NCBI GenBank assembly: GCA_032250555.1
Contig: JAVVFI010000066.1
Coordinates: 1-17,114 of the forward strand
DNA length: 17,114 nucleotides
Source of the DNA: NIOZ-UU13 sp032250555
GTDB lineage: Bacteria > Planctomycetota > Phycisphaerae > Sedimentisphaerales > Anaerobacaceae
Direction: 5' to 3'
In this document: positions 1 to 6,060 of the stretch, piece by piece
How the letters are laid out: the number at the start of each line of letters is the position of its first letter
Position numbering within the stretch: the first letter of the stretch is position 1
Made by a program: the position numbers and the translations under genes
The notes under the pieces: model-generated
The model's input: only the letters and a program-made list of their open reading frames with translations
Databases searched by the model: none
Told to the model about the DNA's origin: nothing

Positions 1-1317
1 GGCGACAATTTCGATGATGTAAACGCCGGAGCCGAAGGAACGTTCCAGGGCAACCAGATCGACACTTTCTTTGTTGTCGGCTTTCCCGGATTCGCTTATC
101 CGGACGGCCTTGTTCCGGGAACGACTTATTACTGGCGGATAGATGAGGTTAATGACGCTGAGCCGAACAGCCCGTGGAAAGGTAAAATCTGGAGCTTTAG
201 CGTTCCACCTAAGACCGCATATAATCCCGACCCGGCTGATGGCGCAGAGTTTGTTGATCCGGAAGGTGAACTTAGCTGGACTGCCGGTTTCGGTTCCAAA
301 CTGCATACCGTTTTCTTCGGTGAAAGTTTCGACGAAGTGGACAATGCGGCAGGCGGTCTTCCTCAGGGAATTACGACATATACTCCCGGGCCGCTTAAGA
401 TGGCCAAGACTTACTACTGGCGTGTAGATGAATTCGATGTCACCGATACATACAAAGGCGAGGTCTGGAGTTTTACAACCGAGGGTGCCGTTGCCGCTCT
501 TGACCCGGTTAATGGTGCCGTGGATGTTACGCAGAGACCTACTCTAACATGGGCTCCGGGATTTGGTTCATCGCATGAGGTTTACTTTGGCGCCGATGCA
601 AGTTCACTTGAGCTTAAAGGCAGCGGAAACCCTGGCGGCGAGAGCTATGAACCCGGAGAACTTGAGTGGGATACTACCTACTACTGGCGGATCGATGAGG
701 CCAATAACGCCAATGCCGACAGCCCGTGGACCGGTCCACTCTGGAGTTTTACGACAGCTAACTTCCTGATTATTGACGATATGGAGAGCTATAATGATCT
801 TGATGAGGGTGAACCCGGGAGTAACAGGATATATCTTGCCTGGGTGGACGGATTCGACAATCCGACTGTAAACGGCTCTACCGTTGGTAATTTAAATCCT
901 CCATTTGCCGAGCAGACTATCGTTCACGGAGGTTTACAGTCGATGCCCTTTACTTACGACAACGCAGTTGGCAAATCCGAGGCGACCTTGACGCTGTCTT
1001 CCAATACTGACTGGACAGTGAAAGGCGTTAACAGGTTGACGATTTGGTTCCGAGGTACTGCGGGTAACGCGGCAGAGAATTTGTATGTCGCCCTTAACGA
1101 CAGCGCGGTGGTTAATCATGATAATCCCAACGCTGCAGCGCAGATAACTTCCTGGACGGCATGGAATATCGACCTGCAAGCATTTGCCGACCAGGGCGTT
1201 AACCTCGCTAATGTAACTTCGATTACTCTTGGCCTTGGTAACAGGGACAACCCGGCTGCCGGCGGTGCGGGTATGATGTACTTCGATGATATACGTCTGT
1301 ATCCACCGACACCATAA
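1..1317 (+). CDS. Exported repeat protein with Fn3-like TYYWRIDE modules, 3' part
   Basis: The reading frame is open from the first base, so this is the last 438 residues of a larger protein whose start lies outside the window; the ATG at 337 is internal. Three tandem beta-sandwich-like modules of about 90-95 residues are marked by TYYWRIDE or TYYWRVDE at residues 42-49, 137-144 and 226-233. Each motif is followed by an SPW or KGE turn and a W-S-F strand (W-S-F-S, W-S-F-T), and in the second and third modules by a new (D)PVNGAVDV-like opening. From about residue 257 a different C-terminal domain begins at IDDMESYND and ends with the strand YFDDIRLY; it looks like a carbohydrate-binding-type jelly roll. 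I know this architecture from planctomycete extracellular proteins and expect a surface or secreted protein that binds polysaccharide or another ligand. No catalytic domain is visible in this part. There is no PEP-CTERM or membrane anchor at the C-terminus. Confidence 0.8.
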   Translation, partial: GDNFDDVNAGAEGTFQGNQIDTFFVVGFPGFAYPDGLVPGTTYYWRIDEVNDAEPNSPWKGKIWSFSVPPKTAYNPDPADGAEFVDPEGELSWTAGFGSKLHTVFFGESFDEVDNAAGGLPQGITTYTPGPLKMAKTYYWRVDEFDVTDTYKGEVWSFTTEGAVAALDPVNGAVDVTQRPTLTWAPGFGSSHEVYFGADASSLELKGSGNPGGESYEPGELEWDTTYYWRIDEANNANADSPWTGPLWSFTTANFLIIDDMESYNDLDEGEPGSNRIYLAWVDGFDNPTVNGSTVGNLNPPFAEQTIVHGGLQSMPFTYDNAVGKSEATLTLSSNTDWTVKGVNRLTIWFRGTAGNAAENLYVALNDSAVVNHDNPNAAAQITSWTAWNIDLQAFADQGVNLANVTSITLGLGNRDNPAAGGAGMMYFDDIRLYPPTP

Positions 1318-1352
1318 ACCGTGATTGATAGTTAAGCAGGTTTGTGCATTAG

Positions 1353-1391
1353 GGGCTTATACTGATTTGATTCAGTATAGGCCCTTTTTTT
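1353..1391 (+). terminator. Intrinsic terminator of the repeat-protein gene
   Basis: A 13-bp stem pairs GGGCTTATACTGA (1353-1365) with TCAGTATAGGCCC (1372-1384), with one G-U pair and a 6-nt loop. A run of seven T follows at 1385-1391. It lies 36 nt after the stop at 1317 and ends 5 nt before the end of the convergent gene at 1397. The T tract is on the + side only, so it acts mainly for the upstream + strand gene. Confidence 0.9.
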
Positions 1392-1396
1392 ATTGG

Positions 1397-2506
1397 TTAT
1401 CGGATTTGTTCAAGCGCCCGGTCATATAGATGCGCAAGGTTTTTCCATTTGAAACGATCGGTGAGAATTGCGGGATTGATTGAGGCCGGAAAGAGTCCAC
1501 CCTTATCGACGCGGGCAGCAAGCCGGCCCAGCTTATTTGCAAGGTCGGCGGGAGAGCCGTCATAAAAGAATTGCTCTGCGTTTTCGATTTGCGTCAGGCC
1601 GAGGATTTCAGGATACGAAAGGCGGTTTGGGACAAGGGGATAAGCTCCCGCTGCTACGGCTTCGATGACACTGATGCCGAAGAATTCGTGATTCGCAGTT
1701 GAGACTATGACATCGGACTGCTGCAGAACACGTTCATAGTCGGAGCGTGTTTTTTGATAGCCCCAATGGTCAATATGGTCGGTAAAACGGCAATGCGCCT
1801 TAGCGAAGACATCGGGCCGGTCTCGAAAGCTCTGGCCTATAACGCTGAGTTTGAATTGACCCTCATTGGCTTTGAGAATTTCAATCGCCTCGAAAAACAG
1901 CTCGGGATTCTTGTCATGCTCCCATCGCGCAGCCCACAGGATTCTTAGCGGGCCCGGTTCTCTTTCAGGCAAGGGGGTTAAATCAGATATGCCGGGCGGA
2001 TGAACGGATGATTTTGCCCGTATTGTCTCGATAGCTTCCAACGGCTGGAAGTCGGGCATAGATTTTAGAAACTTTACGAGGGCTTCAAGGAAGGAGTTCA
2101 TGTGGAATTTGGAGTTGAACCAGACGGCATCGGCGGCCAGGGCACTGGTCAGGTTGGTCATCGCGAACTGGTAGTCACGCTCGTCTTCGACGCGAACCGG
2201 GTATGTCAATTGATTCTCGTGAAAGTATATTACCTTTGGTAAGCCGGATATTTCAACAGGAGCCAGCGCTGCAAATTCCGCAAGGTTCAACATATCGCTG
2301 CAAAAAATCATATCCGGTCGTTGTCCTTTTTCGAGCTGCTCTGCCGCCAGCCGGGCAAATGTGATTGCCGAATGGCGCATCCTCCATTTCCACTTATGGG
2401 CGGGCAGTGAAAGTATTGTCCATGTGTTTTCGCTCACTTTCGATAAGCTGTCAATAAATGCCTTGTGACTACCGCCATAATATGGTTCGAGTGCCAGAAT
2501 GTTCAT
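1397..2506 (-). CDS. tRNA-queuosine alpha-mannosyltransferase-like glycosyltransferase (DUF3524/GT4)
   Basis: This 369-residue protein matches the family of animal QTMAN (GTDC1), which attaches mannose from GDP-mannose to queuosine at the wobble position of tRNA-Asp. The N-terminal family signature EPYYGGSHKAF is at residues 7-17, followed by LPAHKWKWRMRHSA (34-47) and HENQLTYP (96-103). The C-terminal half is a GT-B/GT4 domain with the strand RILWAARWEHDKNP (188-201) and the retaining-glycosyltransferase E-x7-E motif in HEFFGISVIEA (E274, E282). There is no signal peptide, so it is cytoplasmic. The protein is full length. No strong ribosome binding site precedes the ATG at 2506, but the EPYYGG motif begins six residues in, so the start is secure. 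The broken P-domain gene lies 50 nt upstream on the same strand. The family call is confident; that the bacterial product makes mannosyl-queuosine is inferred from the family. Confidence 0.88.
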   Translation of the reverse strand: MNILALEPYYGGSHKAFIDSLSKVSENTWTILSLPAHKWKWRMRHSAITFARLAAEQLEKGQRPDMIFCSDMLNLAEFAALAPVEISGLPKVIYFHENQLTYPVRVEDERDYQFAMTNLTSALAADAVWFNSKFHMNSFLEALVKFLKSMPDFQPLEAIETIRAKSSVHPPGISDLTPLPEREPGPLRILWAARWEHDKNPELFFEAIEILKANEGQFKLSVIGQSFRDRPDVFAKAHCRFTDHIDHWGYQKTRSDYERVLQQSDVIVSTANHEFFGISVIEAVAAGAYPLVPNRLSYPEILGLTQIENAEQFFYDGSPADLANKLGRLAARVDKGGLFPASINPAILTDRFKWKNLAHLYDRALEQIR

Positions 2507-2556
2507 ACGAGCATATTACGGCAGGTTGGCGTGTAAATCAAGCTGATAGGAAGTGA

Positions 2557-3143
2557 TTACGTCCGGTGGGGTCTGAAAATAGCCGTTAAAAACGCACCAA
2601 TTACGAGCAGTGTAATGGCGGCCGGCTCAGGAATCGTAACTACCTGTTCGGGAATCGTAACTATAAGTTCAACTCTGTCTAAGTTTCCGCTATCCCAATA
2701 CCACATATCATAAATCTGCAGTCGCCAAATACCGTAAGCATCCTCATCGTCGAAGATTTCCAATAAGCTGCCAGCTTTCGGCCGAAACCGCCCGGTAAAC
2801 GGTGCGGTACCCTGTTCAATCGGGATCTCAGCCTCATCGTCGAATATTGTTTATACTTATTTAAACAAATACGTGTCCCAATGGGGCTTTGAACGAAAAC
2901 ATGTAAATCGAATACATTGGTGTGTGTCACATTGATACCGACATCGAGGTCCAAGATGGTTAAATGGTCTGGTACTTTTATTATCGCCTCGGTCATTGAA
3001 TTGCCTGAGAGAGGTTTGTCGAGGATAGGCAGGTCAACGTCACCACCATAGACAAGAGTCGGGCCGGCAAAAACAGGTCTGCTACAACTCATCAATACAA
3101 CAAATAATGAAATAAACCATTTTAAGCTGCTGTGCGCATTCAT
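2557..3143 (-). pseudogene. P-domain (proprotein convertase P domain) PEP-CTERM protein, frameshifted
   Basis: Two frames together give one exported protein. The upstream frame starts at the ATG at 3143 with a signal peptide ending near PVFAG, then the first half of a P domain (IKVPDHLTILDLDVGINVT, then DLHVFVQSPIGTRICLNKY). The homology then jumps by -1, between about 2862 and 2848, into TIFDDEAEIPIEQGTAPFTG, FRPKAGSLLEIFDDEDAYG, W-R-L-Q-I-Y-D and a C-terminal PEP-CTERM tail: VTIPEPAA, a hydrophobic helix and a basic RPHR end. In P domains I know, about eight more residues separate the SPxGT turn from TIFDDEA, so a small deletion probably accompanied the frameshift. The old frame runs on to a stop at 2679 with meaningless sequence. 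The alternative upstream start at 3212 adds no recognisable signal sequence. Most likely a recently broken surface-sorted protein; an assembly error is possible. Confidence 0.72.
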
Positions 3144-3310
3144 CCCATACTCGTAAGTAATTATATTACCCGTCCTCCATGAGCTGGGTGATGTTCTTAG
3201 GGGGGCAAACAACTACATCTTGCCGATCCCTCTTATCGTAGCCGGAATCCTAATATTATAGGACGCTGTTTTCAACTAAAAAATGAGAAAAAATATGGGA
3301 TATAAGGGAA

Positions 3311-3446
3311 GCTCTGTAAAGACAGAGCCTTAAAGAGATTACGCACTCTTTATATGCAAGAGGTCTCTTTAAGGCCCATTCGGACGAAGTCCTGAAGGAA
3401 GTCTGTTAAAATTTTTCCACACTTAGAACCTATCCGGACAGGTTCT
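3311..3446. other. Cluster of intergenic hairpins
   Basis: The 317-bp space between the P-domain gene and the next minus-strand gene holds no gene but carries packed inverted repeats. GCTCTGT/ACAGAGC (3311-3317, 3322-3328) has an AAAG loop. GCCTTAAAGAGA/TCTCTTTAAGGC (3327-3338, 3364-3375) is a perfect 12-bp stem that encloses CTCTT/AAGAG (3346-3350, 3358-3362). GGAC-gaa-GTCC follows at about 3384-3394, and AGAACCT/AGGTTCT (3425-3431, 3440-3446) has an 8-nt loop. The first two stems share bases 3327-3328 and cannot both form fully. None has a proper T tract on either strand. The last one is 15 nt past the stop of the minus-strand gene and might help end its transcript. It could be a structured RNA, a 3' UTR or a decayed repeat element. 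Confidence 0.5.
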
Positions 3447-3460
3447 TATCTGTTCATTAG

Positions 3461-4078
3461 TTACTTTTTGTAATGTGGATAGGTAGGGTTTCCGGTAACA
3501 ATTTGTCCCTGGCCCATCTTGACATTTACGGTATTGACCACAATACCCGTCGAGCCTATGCCGCCGGATATTGCTGAACATTGTCCAATTCCAACAAACT
3601 GTGTCTGGGAACTCGTCATGCTCGGAGAAGTAATCGTCTGGCTTTGGCCGCCAACGAAACCCTGCACCCCCTTTGTACCGCCTACACCACCGGCTTTCAG
3701 TGCTATTTGTCCAAGGTTAACATTAAGGCGTTGTCCCTGCACTGCCTGGCCAAAGGGTTTGGTAAGCTGGCTTTGCATGCCCTTAATTTTCGCACCCTGG
3801 GCGACACCGGAAATGCCACCGTCACCTTTTGCAGTTCCATACTGGATGAGTATTCCTTTTTCCTGCTGCCTGGCTGTTGTGGAAAAGTATGGCTTTTGTA
3901 TCTGTTGGCTATGGCCAATTATAACTATGTTTCCGCCTTGCGCTGAGCCGATTGGGCCGCGTCTTCCCACCAGATTGAGTGTACCAATTGAAAATCCCTC
4001 TACCTGCCCAATATCAGCAAAGGTGTCAGAGGAAAACAGCAAAATAACCACCGTAACTATTAAGAATTTTCTAAGCAT
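3461..4078 (-). CDS. Unassigned exported Gly/Gln-rich protein
   Basis: A 205-residue protein with a clear Sec signal peptide (hydrophobic segment ending at DTFA, about residue 21). It starts at an ATG preceded by GGAAAGGAG with an 8-nt spacer. The mature part has about 37 Gly and 23 Gln, many Ser, Thr and Val, and one Cys. Motifs recur without strict periodicity: G-Q-G-Q, V-Q-G, GGQSQT, SSQTQF. Such composition fits a beta-rich, possibly amyloid- or matrix-forming surface protein, but I recognise no family. It lies 168 nt downstream of the next exported protein on the same strand, and the two may share a transcript. A 241-codon antisense frame (3519-4244) covers the same DNA but lacks a signal sequence and a ribosome binding site and is rich in Pro and Cys, so I chose this strand. 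Confidence 0.75.
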   Translation of the reverse strand: MLRKFLIVTVVILLFSSDTFADIGQVEGFSIGTLNLVGRRGPIGSAQGGNIVIIGHSQQIQKPYFSTTARQQEKGILIQYGTAKGDGGISGVAQGAKIKGMQSQLTKPFGQAVQGQRLNVNLGQIALKAGGVGGTKGVQGFVGGQSQTITSPSMTSSQTQFVGIGQCSAISGGIGSTGIVVNTVNVKMGQGQIVTGNPTYPHYKK

Positions 4079-4246
4079 TGTTAAAACTCCTTTCCTTTTT
4101 ATATTTTCAGATTTCTTTCTGACTGCTAAACATACAGCAGCTACGTCAATATCAGAAACAACTTTTGTTGGTTTACAGGCAATTTACCTTCTGCCCGGCA
4201 GGGAAGTTGTCATGTCCGTTTCTTTAGACAATGTCCTTCAATAAAT

Positions 4247-5533
4247 TCACTTTACCATCAGGTTATGTATCTGCTGGTGTTCGGGGAATCCCGCCATTTC
4301 CATAAGTTCCCGGCTGACTTTAATCCCTGGGCGCTTCTTTTTGGGAGCCGCCATTCGTTTTTCTTCCGCGATTGGAGGGCATTTATCCTTTTTCGGCGCC
4401 GGGGGCACTTCTTTGAGAACGACAGTCAATGGTTCTTTGTCTGTTTCAAGGTACTGTTCCTGTATGGCTTCAAAGGATTTTTCTTCGGGTATTTCGTTAA
4501 CAATTTCTGTTTCCTCGACCTGTGGGATTTGCCGGACAACTTCTTCGCTTTGTTTTACAGGTTTAACCATAGCCTGGATTTTTTTATAGAAGGCCTGAGG
4601 AATTCTTCTCCTGTTAGCAGCGGCCGGGCAATATCTATAACCGACAGCGCTGACAAGAGCCTTTCCTTTACCTTCGGTAATTCCGCTCGAGACAGATCCA
4701 AACATAGAAATAGAGTAGTTGGCCTGGCTGTATGCACCGCCGGCACCGGGAAAAGAGAGATTGGAGCCAACGGTAACGCCTTTCATTCCGCCGGAGATGA
4801 GAAGGATATCAACGTCCCATGGCAAAGCCTCTGCTACCGCGGCATCATAGACATGATCCCAGTTTCGATCCACTGTTCCTTCCAGGGATACTTTTCCAAC
4901 ATAAGTGTAGCCAGTTTCCTTAAGAAGCTTTGTATCCACATTGGAGTCAATAAAGACCAAAAGAGGCTTGCGCCTGGGTCTGCGGGTTCGAACAAGCGAG
5001 CTTGCTATTTCAAAACCTCTGCCGTGATGGTAATTATCAGGCCCGCCAAAGACGGCTCCGACGCCATTAAGAATGCCTCCGAAAATATTAAGCGGGTTTT
5101 CATAAGGTAATGATTCAAGAACACCCCTGAGTTCTCTTTGATCATTTGGATTTTGTGGGTCGAAAACTCGTTCATACACCTGGTCGTCGGTATTTGGGCC
5201 ATTCGGGAAGTAGGCTTTTATTGTACCCCATCCACCATGGTTCCAATAGGGCAAATATGGAGGGAAGGTCGTAATCGGGGGTGTTCGGGTTTTGTAGTTT
5301 GAGATTGAGGTAGAAATGATGCTCGAATTAGAGCCGGAGGAAGATTTGGAGCTTGAATCGGCATCACCACCCGCACTGACGGAAACCGACTGATTCTGGT
5401 TGGTATCAACATCGGTATTTACATTGGTCGAGGTATTTTGGGTTCCCTGAGCTAAAGCTTCATCACTACTTTGTGTAAAAGCACCTGCGAAAAGCACCAG
5501 CATGGGGATTACCATTGCTATTAGCTTTTTCAT
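4247..5533 (-). CDS. Unassigned exported protein with Ser/Asn-rich N-terminus and charged C-terminus
   Basis: A 428-residue protein starting at MKKLIAMVIPMLVLFAG, a Sec signal peptide cleaved near EALAQ (about residue 28). I use the ATG at 5533 rather than that at 5539 because AAGGAG (5546-5541) is 7 nt from the former and only 1 nt from the latter. After the signal comes a Thr/Asn/Gln/Ser tract (about 30-80), then a Trp/Pro/Gly segment. A globular-looking alpha/beta region follows with LLVFIDSNVD, VDILLISGGMKGVTVGSN and a Gly/Ser strand series GGAYSQANYSISMFGSVSSG. The end (about 320-428) is rich in Pro, Lys and Glu. There is no lipobox Cys and no anchor. I do not recognise a family. The neighbour downstream is another exported protein, so a shared envelope or extracellular role is plausible. 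Confidence 0.75.
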   Translation of the reverse strand: MKKLIAMVIPMLVLFAGAFTQSSDEALAQGTQNTSTNVNTDVDTNQNQSVSVSAGGDADSSSKSSSGSNSSIISTSISNYKTRTPPITTFPPYLPYWNHGGWGTIKAYFPNGPNTDDQVYERVFDPQNPNDQRELRGVLESLPYENPLNIFGGILNGVGAVFGGPDNYHHGRGFEIASSLVRTRRPRRKPLLVFIDSNVDTKLLKETGYTYVGKVSLEGTVDRNWDHVYDAAVAEALPWDVDILLISGGMKGVTVGSNLSFPGAGGAYSQANYSISMFGSVSSGITEGKGKALVSAVGYRYCPAAANRRRIPQAFYKKIQAMVKPVKQSEEVVRQIPQVEETEIVNEIPEEKSFEAIQEQYLETDKEPLTVVLKEVPPAPKKDKCPPIAEEKRMAAPKKKRPGIKVSRELMEMAGFPEHQQIHNLMVK

Positions 5534-5540
5534 GGCCATT

Positions 5541-5546
5541 CTCCTT
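5541..5546 (-). promoter_or_regulatory. Ribosome binding site that fixes the start at 5533
   Basis: AAGGAG on the minus strand, 7 nt before the ATG at 5533 but only 1 nt before the in-frame ATG at 5539. The shorter protein start is therefore preferred. Confidence 0.75.
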
Positions 5547-5550
5547 AATA

Positions 5551-5595
5551 TTAAATTCGTTTCCTTTCTAAACTAACACTTATCATCACCCTCAT
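5551..5595 (-). CDS. Possible 14-codon leader ORF upstream of the exported protein
   Basis: On the minus strand GGAGG (5604-5600) stands 4 nt before an ATG at 5595 that opens MRVMISVSLERKRI and stops at 5551, 17 nt before the start of the exported-protein gene at 5533. Its ribosome binding site and first codons lie inside the hairpin at 5575-5615. This could be a leader peptide that couples translation to the downstream gene, or coincidence in a GGAGG-containing leader. Nothing is known of its sequence. Confidence 0.3.
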   Translation of the reverse strand: MRVMISVSLERKRI

Positions 5596-5615
5596 GATGC
5601 CTCCGTATAAGTGTT
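5575..5615. promoter_or_regulatory. Bulged inverted repeat in the leader of the exported-protein gene
   Basis: AACACTTAT (5575-5583) pairs perfectly with ATAAGTGTT (5607-5615). Inside it CATCA (5584-5588) pairs with TGATG (5595-5599) around a 6-nt loop, with a 7-nt bulge (5600-5606) that holds the GGAGG of the possible leader ORF. In the minus transcript this is a 5' UTR structure. Read on the + strand it is followed by GTTTTTTTT and would act as an intrinsic terminator for any antisense transcript. It could also be an operator with half-sites 23 nt apart. Confidence 0.5.
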
Positions 5616-6060
5616 GTTTTTTTGGCCTTTATCGCCTCCTTCCTTGCCCCCAAGTTACAATTAGAAACTGTTTTTTACATATCTATGTTACTCCCCGTCC
5701 TAAGAGAAGTATCTGGAAATTGAAAGCACTGGAGTGCGTCAAAGTGGAAGTGAAATCGAGACTACAGAAAACGACACGATAACCGATTTCAATAATCCGT
5801 TGTAATCCGCAGCGAGCTTCCATTCTCAAATACTAACAAATTCCCTTTACAAATAACCGTTGTTTCGGAAATCCGGTAAATTCCTCCATATACTACATCT
5901 TTATCGGACGCTTGTGCAAATAAAAAATATTTTTTTTGCCTGGAGAATAATAATTGAGCCTGTCCATCCTCCACACATGCTAACCTTAAGAGGGAACGGA
6001 AGCAGTTAACTCCAAGCGTTTAGAGAAGTTGCGCTACATCCGTTAAAAGTGCCTGTCGAG
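5616..6060. other. Gene-poor stretch downstream of parA
   Basis: Between the exported-protein leader and the end of the ParA gene I see no convincing gene. The only coding-like piece is the small minus-strand frame at 5789-5974. The 62-codon + frame at 5594-5782 has no ribosome binding site and a composition unlike protein. Confidence 0.5.
5789..5974 (-). CDS. Small hypothetical ORF or gene fragment
   Basis: A 61-codon frame from a GTG at 5974, with AAGG 9 nt before it, open upstream to a stop at 6020-6022. It lies 86 nt past the ParA stop on the same strand. The sequence has a protein-like pattern of alternating beta strands: VEDGQAQLLFSRQKKYFLFA, then YRISETTVICKGNLLVFENG, then SLRI. This recalls the small beta domains of secretion or pilus accessory proteins (GspC/PilP-like), but the resemblance is by eye and weak. 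It could be a degraded remnant, a real small protein or chance. Confidence 0.3.
   Translation of the reverse strand: MEDGQAQLLFSRQKKYFLFAQASDKDVVYGGIYRISETTVICKGNLLVFENGSSLRITTDY

Noticed and set aside
337..1317. ATG at 337 as the start of the first gene
   Set aside because: The frame is open from base 1 and the repeat motif TYYWRIDE occurs before it, so it is internal.
2846..2862. Programmed -1 frameshift site
   Set aside because: The bases at the switch do not form an X-XXY-YYZ slippery heptamer in the upstream frame, and residues seem to be missing, which points to a mutation.
3425..3446. Terminator of the Gly/Gln-rich protein gene
   Set aside because: The hairpin is well placed but has no T tract following it on the minus strand, so it is listed only within the hairpin cluster.
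3519..4244. 241-codon + strand frame opposite the Gly/Gln-rich exported protein gene
   Set aside because: No ribosome binding site or signal sequence, composition dominated by Pro, Cys and Trp, and the minus strand has a signal peptide with a good ribosome binding site.
4265..5110. 281-codon + strand frame
   Set aside because: Antisense shadow of the exported protein gene at 4247-5533; Phe-rich and without a start signal.
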